Assembly (NCBI RefSeq): GCF_005952805.1
Contig: NZ_CP040709.1
Span: 620,001 to 684,000, forward strand
From: Inhella inkyongensis
GTDB taxonomy: Bacteria; Pseudomonadota; Gammaproteobacteria; Burkholderiales; Burkholderiaceae_C
DNA: 64,000 nucleotides
Direction: 5' to 3'
Shown: piece by piece, positions 1 through 7,740 of the stretch
Layout of the letters: each line of letters begins with the position of its first letter
Position numbering within the stretch: position 1 is the stretch's first letter
Program-made: the position numbers and the translations under genes
The notes under the pieces: model-generated
Told to the model about the DNA's origin: nothing
Seen by the model: only the letters and a program-made list of their open reading frames with translations
Databases searched by the model: none

Positions 1-1144
1 GCGGCAGCAACAACCAGTAGCGCAGCGCCTGCTTCATGCGGCCGGCCTGGGCCTCGGCCTCGGGGCCCCAGCCCCAGAAGTAGTCGGCTCGCACCGCGCC
101 CAGGATGGCGCTGCCGGTGTCCTGCGCCAGCACCAGGCGGCGCAGCGGCGTCTGGCTCAGCGGCTCGGTGGTGTCCAGCCACAGCAGGCTGCCGTAGGGG
201 ATGGCGGCCTTGTCCACCGCGATGGACCGCCCAGGGGTGAGGGGCAGGCCCTGCGCGCCCTTGGGGCCCAGGCTGGGATCGGGCAGGGCTTCGAGGCGGA
301 AGAACACCACGCGCGGATTGGCCCACAGCAGCTCGTTCAGGCGCGCCGGGTTGGCCTGGCCCCAGGCCTTGATGGTGGGCCAGTTGGCCTCGTGCGCCTT
401 GAGCAGGCCTTGGTCGATCAGCCAGCGGCCCACCGAGCGGTAGGGCTGGTCGTTGTGCCCCGCAAAGGCCAGGCGCAGACGGGTCTCGCTGCCATCGGGT
501 TCGCGCACGCTGACGCGGCCCGAGCCCTGGATCTGCAGCAGCAGGGCGTCGAGCGCGTCTTCCACATACAGCAGGGGCTGCAGACGGCCAGGCCATTGCT
601 GGTCAATCTGCTGACGCGGCGCGCGCGCCAATTGGGCGTCGGCGGGCGGGCCGAACAGCGGCACGCGGAAGCGCGCATCACTCTGGCGGCGCGCGCGCAG
701 CTCGGGTTCAAAGTAACCGGTGGCGAGGCCCTGGAGGTTGCCGTCCAGGCTCTCGACGCGGTGGGGCTGCAAATGGGTCATCAGCCAGCCGTGGGCCTGG
801 AGCCGGTCGCCTGGCGCTTCTTCCAGCAGCAGCCGGGCGCAGAGCTTCTCCCAGCCGGGGGCGGGGCGCGCGCAGTTCTGGCGCAGCGCCGGCCACAGGC
901 TTTCGGCGGCGTCTTCGCCCCAGCCGGGCAGTTCGCTCCAGGGCACGGGCGTCCAGCGGGCGCGCTCGTTCTGGGTGAAGTCTCCCAGCGGGCTGGGCGG
1001 CTGCAAGGGGGCGCTGGGTGTGGGCGGAAGCGTGACGGGGGCCGGCGAAGGCTGGGGCGGTGGGCTGGCGCAGCCGGTCAACAGGGCCAGCAGGGCTATC
1101 CACAGCGCCAGGGCCAGCGCCAAGCCATGGTGCAATGCGCGCAT
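1..1144 (-). CDS. mltA: Membrane-bound lytic murein transglycosylase A (3' end cut by window)
   Basis: Outer-membrane lipoprotein that cleaves glycan strands of peptidoglycan to 1,6-anhydro products. The minus-strand frame is open from an ATG at 1144-1142 to the window edge, giving about 381 visible codons, close to the whole family length. The N-terminus is a hydrophobic signal ending in a lipobox LLTGC with the lipidated Cys at residue 25, followed by a Pro-rich linker. The C-terminal part carries the 3D-domain motif AQDTGSAILGAVRADYFWG, whose first Asp corresponds to the catalytic Asp of the family. The stop codon lies outside the window. Its start overlaps the start of a small plus-strand ORF by two bases. 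Family assignment is firm. Confidence 0.93.
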   Translation of the reverse strand, partial: MRALHHGLALALALWIALLALLTGCASPPPQPSPAPVTLPPTPSAPLQPPSPLGDFTQNERARWTPVPWSELPGWGEDAAESLWPALRQNCARPAPGWEKLCARLLLEEAPGDRLQAHGWLMTHLQPHRVESLDGNLQGLATGYFEPELRARRQSDARFRVPLFGPPADAQLARAPRQQIDQQWPGRLQPLLYVEDALDALLLQIQGSGRVSVREPDGSETRLRLAFAGHNDQPYRSVGRWLIDQGLLKAHEANWPTIKAWGQANPARLNELLWANPRVVFFRLEALPDPSLGPKGAQGLPLTPGRSIAVDKAAIPYGSLLWLDTTEPLSQTPLRRLVLAQDTGSAILGAVRADYFWGWGPEAEAQAGRMKQALRYWLLLP

Positions 1145-1247
1145 GGGCGTGATCTTGTTGGAAATGGGTTTGGTGCTGGCGCTGGCGATCGGCATCGTCT
1201 GGTGGACGATGGGCTCGCGCCGCAAGGATGAAGACGAACCGGATTAG
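1143..1247 (+). CDS. Small single-pass membrane protein candidate (34 aa)
   Basis: Short ORF opening divergently from mltA. It encodes MGVILLEMGLVLALAIGIVW, then WTMGSRRKDEDEPD: one hydrophobic helix followed by a basic patch and an acidic tail, the layout of a small inner-membrane protein with an inside C-terminus. There is no strong ribosome binding site in front of either possible Met (1143 or 1164). Its TAG stop coincides with the TA dinucleotide bordering the inverted-repeat element downstream. Small proteins of this shape are common in Burkholderiales, but I cannot name a family. The membrane-protein shape is visible; expression is an inference. Confidence 0.42.
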   Translation: MGVILLEMGLVLALAIGIVWWTMGSRRKDEDEPD

Positions 1248-1510
1248 GGCCTGTTAACACTACGCGAAGCCGCGCGAACGGACCTGGCCGGCCGCCAAGC
1301 TAGGCGCGGCGCCCAGGCTCGCGCCTGGGCGAGGGTTGCAACGACGCATGGCGGTCGGCCAGGCCCGTTCCCTACGGGTTGCCACCAGAAGGAGGCGCCC
1401 ACTTCGTTTCGAAGCCTCGCCGGGGGATCTGCCCCGGCTTCGTTTCGCGCCTCGTTGGCGCCTCTTCTGGATGGCAACGCGCTGGCTACGCATAGTGTTA
1501 ACAGGCCCTA
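1245..1510. mobile_element. MITE-like inverted-repeat element flanked by TA
   Basis: The element proper is 1247-1508 (262 bp). Its ends are long inverted repeats: 1247 reads GGGCCTGTTAACACTA and continues C-GCG-A-AGCC, while the reverse complement from 1508 reads GGGCCTGTTAACACTA and continues T-GCG-T-AGCC, so about 24 bases match with two differences. Both ends are bordered by TA (1245-1246 and 1509-1510), as expected for a TA-target element of the IS630/Tc1-mariner type. Inside is a second inverted repeat, 1378-1399 with 1457-1478, around a GC-rich hairpin. There is no transposase ORF, so it would be non-autonomous. It sits exactly between the stop codons of two convergent ORFs. Confidence 0.7.
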
Positions 1511-1894
1511 GTGAAGCTGGCCGCTGGCCGCGAGCAGGAACTCGGGCACCTCGGCGTAGAAGACCTCGGCCTCTTCGCTGACGCACAGATAGCGGCCCTT
1601 CATGCTGCCCTGCGGCGTGGCGATGGCGGCCCAGCTGCTGTACTGAAAGCTCTGGCCGGGTTGCAGATAGGGCTGGTGGCCGACCACAGCCAGGCCGCGC
1701 ACCTCCTCCACCAGGCCCTTGGCATCGACGATCTGCCAATGCCGCGCCACCAACTGAGCCGGCACACTGCCGCAGTTCTCGATGGTGACGGTGTAGCGGT
1801 AGGCCCACTGACCCTGGGCCGGGTCGGTCTGCTCGGCCAGCGGCTCGACCTGAACCTGGCAGCGAAACGCGGCGCGCGAAGGAGTGTTGGACAT
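1508..1894 (-). CDS. apaG: ApaG protein (Co2+/Mg2+ efflux-associated, DUF525)
   Basis: 128-aa single-domain beta-sandwich protein of the ApaG/DUF525 family. Family landmarks are YTVTIENCGSVPAQLVARHW near the middle, then QPYLQPGQSFQYSSW and the conserved GSMKGRYLC turn. Loss of apaG in enterobacteria affects cobalt resistance and Mg2+ efflux; the molecular activity is not settled. Its ATG (1894-1892) overlaps the tag ATG head to head in a CATG, so the two genes diverge with promoters inside each other's coding regions. The TAG stop uses the TA that borders the inverted-repeat element; without the insertion the stop would read TAA at the same codon, so the protein is intact. Confidence 0.95.
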   Translation of the reverse strand: MSNTPSRAAFRCQVQVEPLAEQTDPAQGQWAYRYTVTIENCGSVPAQLVARHWQIVDAKGLVEEVRGLAVVGHQPYLQPGQSFQYSSWAAIATPQGSMKGRYLCVSEEAEVFYAEVPEFLLAASGQLH

Positions 1895-2498
1895 GAAGGC
1901 AATCGAAGGGGATGACGGCCGGGCGCGATGCGCCTGGTGCGAGGTGGCGGATTTTCCGCTCTACCGGCAGTACCACGACCAGGAGTGGGGCTTCCCAGTG
2001 GCCGACGAGACCCGGCTGTTTGAAAAGCTCTGCCTCGAAGGGTTCCAGGCGGGCCTCTCCTGGCGCACCATCCTGGCCAAGCGCGAGGCCTTTCGCGCCG
2101 GCTTTGCCGGGTTTGATGCGGCCCGGGTGGCCGCCTTCACCGAGGCCGATGTGCAGCGGCTCTTGGCGGACGCCGGCATCGTGCGCCATCGCGGCAAGAT
2201 CGAAGCCACCATCGGCAACGCGCGGGCGCTCAAGTCCCTGCACGAGCGCGGCCAAAGCCTGGCGGCGCTGGTCTGGAGCTTCGAGGAAAAGCCCGCCCCC
2301 GCACTGGCCTTCCGCGCCGAGTCGGCGGCCTCGCAGGCCCTGTCCAAACAGCTTAAAAAATTGGGCTTTCGCTTTGTCGGCCCCACCACGGTCTATGCCT
2401 TCATGCAGGCCATGGGCCTGGTGAACGACCATGCCGAGGGCTGCTGGGCGCGTGCCGCGGCGCTGCAGGCCCGTTCGGTCTTCAGGGTGCCTACCTAG
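1893..2498 (+). CDS. tag: DNA-3-methyladenine glycosylase I
   Basis: Base-excision repair enzyme removing 3-methyladenine from alkylated DNA. 201 aa from ATG 1893, chosen because GAAGGAG lies eight bases upstream; an in-frame GTG at 1884 is less likely. The family zinc-site residues are visible as RCAWC with YHDQEWG near the N-terminus and NDHAEGC near the C-terminus. The segment EGFQAGLSWRTILAKREAFR is the substrate-pocket and helix-hairpin region typical of Tag. Divergent from apaG with overlapping starts, and 12 bp upstream of rpe, with which it is probably co-transcribed. Confidence 0.95.
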   Translation: MKAIEGDDGRARCAWCEVADFPLYRQYHDQEWGFPVADETRLFEKLCLEGFQAGLSWRTILAKREAFRAGFAGFDAARVAAFTEADVQRLLADAGIVRHRGKIEATIGNARALKSLHERGQSLAALVWSFEEKPAPALAFRAESAASQALSKQLKKLGFRFVGPTTVYAFMQAMGLVNDHAEGCWARAAALQARSVFRVPT

Positions 2499-2510
2499 AA
2501 TCCCTGCCCC

Positions 2511-3188
2511 ATGACCTACCGCATCGCCCCCAGCCTTCTCTCCGCCGACTTCGCCCGCCTGGGCGAGGAATGTCGCAACGTTCTGGCCGCCGGTGCGGAC
2601 TGGATTCACTTCGACGTGATGGACAACCATTACGTGCCGAATCTGACCTTCGGCCCGATGGTCTGCCAGGCCCTGCGCCCGCATTGCGTACTGCCCGATG
2701 GCCGCCCCGCCGCCATCGACGTGCACCTGATGGTGGAACCCGTGGACGCCCTGGCCCAGGCCTTCTGCAAGGCCGGCGCCGACCTGGTGAGCTTCCACCC
2801 CGAGGCCAGCCGCCATGTGGACCGCACGCTGCAGCTGATCAAGGCCGAGGGCAAACAAGCCGGGCTGGTGTTCAACCCCGGCACGCCGCTGGATGTGCTG
2901 GACTGGGTGATCGACAAGGTCGACCTGATCCTGATCATGAGCGTCAACCCCGGCTTTGGCGGCCAAAGCTTCATCGACTCGGCGCTGCGCAAGCTCGAAA
3001 AAGCGCGCAAGCTCATTGATCAGACCGGCCGCGACATCCGCCTGGAGATCGACGGCGGCGTCAAGGTGGACAACATCCGCCGCATCGCCGACGCCGGCGC
3101 CGACACCTTCGTGGCCGGCTCGGCCATTTTTGGCCAGGGCGACTACAAGGCGGTGATGGACGACATGCGCGCCGAGCTGGCGCGCTGA
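2511..3188 (+). CDS. rpe: Ribulose-phosphate 3-epimerase
   Basis: Interconverts D-ribulose 5-phosphate and D-xylulose 5-phosphate in the pentose phosphate and Calvin pathways. 225 aa, normal family length, TIM barrel. Motifs in order: [33 protein letters not shown] with metal-ligand His and Asp, [18 protein letters not shown] (phosphate loop) and LEIDGGV with the catalytic Asp. In many relatives gph and trpE follow directly; here the next core gene, gph, is 4.5 kb away. Confidence 0.97.
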   Translation: MTYRIAPSLLSADFARLGEECRNVLAAGADWIHFDVMDNHYVPNLTFGPMVCQALRPHCVLPDGRPAAIDVHLMVEPVDALAQAFCKAGADLVSFHPEASRHVDRTLQLIKAEGKQAGLVFNPGTPLDVLDWVIDKVDLILIMSVNPGFGGQSFIDSALRKLEKARKLIDQTGRDIRLEIDGGVKVDNIRRIADAGADTFVAGSAIFGQGDYKAVMDDMRAELAR

Positions 3189-3193
3189 AGGCC

Positions 3194-3640
3194 ATGAGTT
3201 CGGTGCTGCTGGTCTGTCGCGCGAACCTCTGCCGTTCGCCGATGGCCGAGGTAGTGTTCCGCGCCTGCGCGCTGGCCCTCGGGCTGCAGCGCGTGGCCTC
3301 GGCCGGCGTGCAGGCCGCCAGCCGCCCCGAGCGCATGGACGCCCGCGCCCAGGCCGCCCTGGAGCGCCGCCGCTACACCGTCGACCCCAAATGGCGCTCG
3401 CGCCGCGTGCAGCGCGAAGACCTGGCCAAGTTCGAGTTCATCCTGGCGCTGGACAAAGACGTCCTCTCCGACCTGCGCCGCCTCTTCCCTGAGGCCCCGC
3501 CGACGCGTCTGCGACTGCTGCTGGACCATGTGCCGGATTTGCAGGGCCAGGACGTCCCCGACCCCTATTACTCCAGCGCGGCGGCGTTTGATCAGACGCT
3601 GGATTTGATTGAGAGGGCGGTGGGGGGATTCAGGGGCTGA
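3194..3640 (+). CDS. Low-molecular-weight protein-tyrosine phosphatase family protein
   Basis: 148-aa cytoplasmic phosphatase. The N-terminal active-site loop is C8-RANLC-R14-S15, matching CX5R(S/T), and the general acid Asp lies in DVPDPYYSS near residue 123. Enzymes of this family dephosphorylate tyrosine kinases of exopolysaccharide synthesis (Wzb/Ptp type) or small substrates; no capsule genes are nearby, so the substrate is unknown. It begins 5 bp after rpe and is probably translated from the same transcript. High-GC codon use matches the core genome. Confidence 0.88.
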   Translation: MSSVLLVCRANLCRSPMAEVVFRACALALGLQRVASAGVQAASRPERMDARAQAALERRRYTVDPKWRSRRVQREDLAKFEFILALDKDVLSDLRRLFPEAPPTRLRLLLDHVPDLQGQDVPDPYYSSAAAFDQTLDLIERAVGGFRG

Positions 3641-3739
3641 CAGGGGTGATGGGCGGTCGTGGCAAAACGTATGACTTGGAGATTGGGTCAAGTCCACTGC
3701 CGGCCAATAGTCAAATAGAGATTTATGGGTGGAGAGTGA

Positions 3740-4903
3740 ATGAAGATTGAGATTTTTGCAACGACACCAAAGGATATTGAGTTATGCAAGGCCTATTGGG
3801 ATCGCGGCACTGACGCGAAATTCACTTTCACGGTGGCTCAACTATCGAAGTTGTTCAGCAGGCGGGCGCCAGATATCAGCAAAATTGTCAGCCAAGGGTC
3901 CAGAGCCCTCTCGAAGACATTGTCTTGCGTCAATTGTGCGTGCCCCTTTGAATTCAAGAATAGAACTGAATTCAATTGCGGCGAACCCAATCCGCCATGG
4001 ACATGCGGTGGCTGTGTACAGGCGGCCATTGATGAGGACAGAATAGCGATAAGGGAGCGTCTGGCTGTATATGCAGAAGCTGCCCTTGGTAACCCAGTTA
4101 GCCCTCTCGATCTTAGCGCCCGTCAAATTGTTTGTCTCGCTGCATTGATTAGACTTGGTGCCCGCGAGGATTTATCTGCCATTGCGCCGTATAAGTCTCT
4201 CAAAACTGTTCTCTACAGTCCTGAGGATGACTTTGGTCTGCAAATATTGCGAGAGCTATACGCAGCACGACTTGTCATCGTAAGCCCCAATTCTGACATC
4301 TCGAAAATGTCAAAAACAGAGGCGGGAGACTTTCAATTCTACATAGATGAAGTTGAACTGCTGCTTCCCGACCCAGATCCGTTGGAATTCATCGACTCAG
4401 TTGAGGAGCTGATTGCCTCCCCTGAATTCGCTAAGCGACACCATCATGAGTTGGAGGGCCTCGCAAAAGAGCTCGCATTGCAGGAGTGCATTGCATTCCT
4501 AAACTTGTCATTGGCGGAGCACCAACTAAATTACTCAATCGGCGAAAAAACAATAATGGTATTAAGAAAAGGGCTGGATAATTTCTCTGCTGCCCAGATG
4601 TGGAATTTCATCTGGCGGGCCGCCAAAGATGCCGCGGCGTTTTTTGTTCGAGAGCGAGTTTCGCGGGATCATGCGGCAAAGACAGTGGTTGGGAGCATTG
4701 AACGGCAGATCGACCGGGCAATTGCGAATGCCTGGTCAGTCAAACCATTTAACCGGAACTTCAGCCTGCCTCAGTCTGCGCTGAGCATGGTCTTGTTCAA
4801 CAGTGTGCTGAAGACTGACGACGGTGGTGTCAAAGCCGTGGTGTCTAATCTGTTTCGCAAGTCCGAGCCACCCTTCGATTCAAGCCAACCAATCTCGCAG
4901 TAA
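3740..4903 (+). CDS. Unknown protein with Cys4 zinc-ribbon-like motif, AT-richer than neighbours
   Basis: 387 aa, family not recognised. Residues about 27-55 (FTVAQLSKLFSRRAPDISKI) could form a helix-turn-helix. C63-x2-C66 and C89-x2-C92, with C68 and C80 between, look like a treble-clef or zinc ribbon. The rest is mostly helical, with an acidic stretch LLLPDPDPLEFIDSVEEL near 210 and Lys/Arg-rich helices at the end. No signal peptide or membrane segment. The start has GGAGAG nine bases upstream. Base composition is clearly lower in GC than its neighbours, with TTA, ATA, AGA and AAA codons rare elsewhere in the window, pointing to recent horizontal acquisition. A DNA-related or defence role is possible but unsupported. 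Confidence 0.75.
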   Translation: MKIEIFATTPKDIELCKAYWDRGTDAKFTFTVAQLSKLFSRRAPDISKIVSQGSRALSKTLSCVNCACPFEFKNRTEFNCGEPNPPWTCGGCVQAAIDEDRIAIRERLAVYAEAALGNPVSPLDLSARQIVCLAALIRLGAREDLSAIAPYKSLKTVLYSPEDDFGLQILRELYAARLVIVSPNSDISKMSKTEAGDFQFYIDEVELLLPDPDPLEFIDSVEELIASPEFAKRHHHELEGLAKELALQECIAFLNLSLAEHQLNYSIGEKTIMVLRKGLDNFSAAQMWNFIWRAAKDAAAFFVRERVSRDHAAKTVVGSIERQIDRAIANAWSVKPFNRNFSLPQSALSMVLFNSVLKTDDGGVKAVVSNLFRKSEPPFDSSQPISQ

Positions 4904-4997
4904 TTGGAGCCAACGGCCAGGTCTTTAGTCCTTGATTTCGGACTTGAATGTCGTGCGATCCAAGGTCAAGCCTGCCCGCTCGCCCTCCCTGAAAAAG

Positions 4998-5141
4998 TTA
5001 GCCGACCTTCTTTTTCCCCCGCTCCATCACCTGCGTCACCACCGACGGCATCGGTGCCGCACCGGAAACGGGTTTGGCTGGACTGCTGTCCTTCTTGGGC
5101 TTCTTGCTTTCCTTGTTGCTGCGTTGCTGGCCCTTGGGCAT
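4998..5141 (-). CDS. Small Lys-rich conserved protein (47 aa)
   Basis: The minus-strand ORF runs from ATG 5141-5139, with CCGGAGA about seven bases upstream, to a stop at 4998. It begins MPKGQQRSNKESKKPKKDSS, a start pattern (M-x-KGQ-RSN-E-KKPK) I recognise from a widespread family of tiny uncharacterised proteobacterial proteins, and ends in a basic RGKKKVG tail. No hydrophobic segment; likely cytosolic and disordered. The longer in-frame extension up to 5789 is a shadow of the plus-strand gene at 5304. It lies convergent to the AT-rich gene at 3740. Function unknown. Confidence 0.7.
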   Translation of the reverse strand: MPKGQQRSNKESKKPKKDSSPAKPVSGAAPMPSVVTQVMERGKKKVG

Positions 5142-5303
5142 GGCGATCTCCGGTGGATGTTGCGGTTGAAGGTGCCGCAGACTAACCCGCTTTGTGGTGC
5201 GGCTCCCTTGACCGGCTCGTCGACGGGGCAACGCGCTGACTGCCTGTACCCTGCGCGCACTGGCTCTTTGGGAGCCGACTGAAACCAAGAAGAGCGAGCG
5301 GGC

Positions 5304-5846
5304 ATGCGGCGTTGGATCCCCTGGGTGTTGATGGTGGCGGCTTTGCCAGTTGGGGCGCAGGGCGAGGCCCCGCGCGAGATGTCGCGGGCCGAGTTGGCGG
5401 CGGTGAAGCCGGCGGTCACGCCCGAGCGCGATGCCGTCGCTGAGTTGATGGGCCTGCGCGGTTATTTCATCGCGCGCATGGCCGAGCGCTGCCGCAAGGA
5501 ATTGGGCATGCCGCCCTCGCGCTATGCCGAGCCGGAGGAGAGCCGCTGGCAGGGCAAGAACCATCGCTATCTGGCCGCCATCGCCCGCTATACCCAAAAG
5601 CGCGATGGGCCCCGGGATCCGCTGACGAACTTCCAACTCAAGCTGGAGCAGGCCGGCGCCCGGCAGAAGACGGCCCATGCCCAGGCCGATGCCGCGCTGA
5701 AGGCCGCGCCGGACCGCGCAGCACACTGCACCGCCTTTTTTGCCGACAGCGAGGCGGGGCGGCTGGATGTGAGCGAGCAGGACCCGCACTACGGGACCTT
5801 GGAAGGCTTGGCGAGGGAGCTGTTTGACGCGCGGGAGGCGCGCTGA
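5304..5846 (+). CDS. Hypothetical secreted/periplasmic protein
   Basis: 180 aa with an N-terminal signal peptide (MRRWIPWVLMVAALPVGAQG, cleavage likely after GAQ). The mature part is helical and charged with two Cys residues (MAERC and AAHC) that could form a disulfide after export. No domain recognised. Codon use matches the core genome, so this is probably a real lineage-specific gene. The ribosome binding site is weak. It is convergent with psuG, 40 bp downstream. Confidence 0.62.
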   Translation: MRRWIPWVLMVAALPVGAQGEAPREMSRAELAAVKPAVTPERDAVAELMGLRGYFIARMAERCRKELGMPPSRYAEPEESRWQGKNHRYLAAIARYTQKRDGPRDPLTNFQLKLEQAGARQKTAHAQADAALKAAPDRAAHCTAFFADSEAGRLDVSEQDPHYGTLEGLARELFDAREAR

Positions 5847-5886
5847 CGGGTTTGGGGCGCCGGGTGAAGCCTTGCGGTCTATGCCC

Positions 5887-6807
5887 TCAGCCCCGAGTGG
5901 CCAGTTCGACGGCCACTCGAGCCCCCACCACCGCGTTGTGCTTCACCAAAGCAATATTGGTCGCCAGCGAGCGCCCCTCCGACAGCTCGGCCAGGCGCTT
6001 GAGCATGAAGGGCGTGCTGGCCTTGCCCTGAATGCCTTGCTCGCCGGCCTCGCGCAGGGCTTGGGCGATCCAGGTCTCGACGGTCGCGGCCGGGATCTCA
6101 TCGGCCACCGGCACCGGGTTGGCCAGCACCACGCCGCTGGGCAGGCCCAGGCCCCAATGGCAGCGCAGGAACGCGGCGAGCTGCGCGGGCTCGTCGATGC
6201 GGAAGTCGGCCTTGAGGCCGCTGTCGCGCGTGTAGAAAGCCGGGAAGGCGGCCTGGCCGATGGCGACCACGGGCACGCCCTGGGTTTCCAGCACTTCCAG
6301 CGTCAAGGGCAGGTCCAGGATGCTCTTGGCGCCGGCGCAGACCACGGCCACGGGGGTGCGGGCCAGTTCCATCAGGTCGGCGCTCACGTCCATGCTTTGC
6401 GCTGCACCGCGGTGCACGCCGCCGATGCCGCCGGTGACGAACACGCGGATGCCGGCGGCGGCCGCGCACAGCATGGTGGAGGCCACGGTGGTGGCGCCCA
6501 ACAGGCGCCGGCTGACGCAGTAGGCGATGTCGCGGCGGCTGAGTTTGAGCGCCTGGCTGCCGGCGCGGGCCAGCTGTTCCAGCTCGTTCGGCGTGAGGCC
6601 CACGCGGATGGCGCCGTCCATCACAGCGATGGTGGCGGGCACGGCGCCTTGTTCACGGATGATGGCCTCCACGGCCTGGGCGGTGGCCAGGTTGTCGGGG
6701 TAGGGCATGCCATGGGCCACGATGGTGGATTCCAGGGCCACCACCGGACGGCCGTCTTTCAAAGCGCTCGCGACTTCGGGCGAGCAGCGCAGCCATTCAG
6801 CTTGCAT
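5887..6807 (-). CDS. psuG: Pseudouridine-5'-phosphate glycosidase
   Basis: Cleaves pseudouridine 5'-phosphate to uracil and ribose 5-phosphate, the second step of pseudouridine salvage. 306 aa from ATG 6807, preferred over 6825 because GGAG sits eight bases upstream. Motifs include VVALESTIVAHGMPYP (catalytic Glu), ATIAVMDGAIRVGL, LSRRDIAY (active-site Lys region replaced by the RRD context), VFVTGGIGGVHRG, VVCAGAKSILDL (Lys) and NIALVKHNA. The gene overlaps the end of psuK by 11 bases, so the two are translationally coupled. Confidence 0.93.
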   Translation of the reverse strand: MQAEWLRCSPEVASALKDGRPVVALESTIVAHGMPYPDNLATAQAVEAIIREQGAVPATIAVMDGAIRVGLTPNELEQLARAGSQALKLSRRDIAYCVSRRLLGATTVASTMLCAAAAGIRVFVTGGIGGVHRGAAQSMDVSADLMELARTPVAVVCAGAKSILDLPLTLEVLETQGVPVVAIGQAAFPAFYTRDSGLKADFRIDEPAQLAAFLRCHWGLGLPSGVVLANPVPVADEIPAATVETWIAQALREAGEQGIQGKASTPFMLKRLAELSEGRSLATNIALVKHNAVVGARVAVELATRG

Positions 6808-7702
6808 CGGGTTTCTCCAGTTCATTGAGCAGGGCCGGGGTGATTTCCGGGGCTACGCTGTGCAGGGATTGCAGACAGACCTGCGAGAGGCGCTGGCCAA
6901 AGCGGGCGGCGGCGGCCCAGTCGGTCTGGCCGCTGGCCAGGGCCGCCAGCACGCCGGCCGCAAAGGCGTCGCCGGCGCCGGTGACGTCGCGGATCTGGCT
7001 CAATGGCAAGGCGGGCAGGGTTTGCCACTTCCAGTGGCCGGCGCGCCATTCGCCCAGGCGCACGCCTTGGGCCCCCTGCGTAACGAGGGCGCGTTGCAGG
7101 CCGCGCCGGGCCAGTTCGCTGTTGCCGCCGGCGGCCCACCATTCGCCGCTGTTGGCGATCAGGAGGTCCAGCCGGCTGAGGTCCTCGGGCAAGGAGGCCA
7201 TCTTGGGCTCGGACACCGCCAGCAGCACGGCCAGGCCCTGGCGCTCCTCGGCCAGCCAGGTGGCCAAGGTGTCGCGGCGCAGGTTCAGGTCGGCCAGCTG
7301 CAGCGGCGCGCGCGCCCGCGCGGCCTGGCTGCGCAGCAGCCTCGCCGGGGTCAGGGTCTCTAGGGCATCCAGCTGGGCCAGGCCGAGCAACAGATTGCCG
7401 TCGGCGCCCAGCACGGCGGTGTAGGCGCCGGTGGCGGCGTCGGCCACGGTGATCACGGCGTCGATGTTCAGGCCCTGACGCAGGCAGTCCATGCGCAGCA
7501 GGGCGCCGGCGGCGTCGTCGCCCCAGGCGCTGAGCAGGGCAGCATTCAGGCCCAGCTGGCTGAGGTTGTGCGCCACATTGCGGGCCACGCCGCCGGGCGA
7601 GGAGCTCTCGCGCACCGGGTTGGAGCTGGCCTGCACCGGGGCGCTGAGCAGGCAGAGCTTGCGGTCCCAAACTGCACCGCCCAGACACCAGATCGGGTTC
7701 AT
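6797..7702 (-). CDS. psuK: Pseudouridine kinase, PfkB family
   Basis: Phosphorylates pseudouridine to pseudouridine 5'-phosphate, the substrate of the adjacent psuG product. 301 aa from ATG 7702, with GAGAGG upstream. PfkB signatures: GGVARNVAHNLSQLG near the N-terminus (sugar binding) and DVTGAGDAFAAGVLAAL near the C-terminus (anion hole and catalytic Asp). The nucleoside specificity is inferred from linkage to psuG; by sequence alone it could be another ribokinase-like enzyme. Divergent from gph with only 38 bp between starts. No pseudouridine transporter or regulator is adjacent. Confidence 0.9.
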   Translation of the reverse strand: MNPIWCLGGAVWDRKLCLLSAPVQASSNPVRESSSPGGVARNVAHNLSQLGLNAALLSAWGDDAAGALLRMDCLRQGLNIDAVITVADAATGAYTAVLGADGNLLLGLAQLDALETLTPARLLRSQAARARAPLQLADLNLRRDTLATWLAEERQGLAVLLAVSEPKMASLPEDLSRLDLLIANSGEWWAAGGNSELARRGLQRALVTQGAQGVRLGEWRAGHWKWQTLPALPLSQIRDVTGAGDAFAAGVLAALASGQTDWAAAARFGQRLSQVCLQSLHSVAPEITPALLNELEKPDAS

Positions 7703-7740
7703 GGCGATCCTCTCAAGCGCGGGCCGCGACACTTGCGGCC

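Noticed and set aside
392..1231. 279-codon plus-strand ORF over mltA
   Set aside because: Shadow of the mltA frame, which carries a lipobox and a catalytic motif.
1260..2966. Long minus-strand ORF (568 codons) across the inverted-repeat element, tag and rpe
   Set aside because: It runs antisense to tag and part of rpe and in another frame through apaG; composition is that of a shadow frame in high-GC DNA.
5142..5789. N-terminal extension of the 47-aa Lys-rich protein to 263 codons
   Set aside because: The extension is antisense to the secreted-protein gene at 5304, and the internal ATG at 5141 has a good ribosome binding site.
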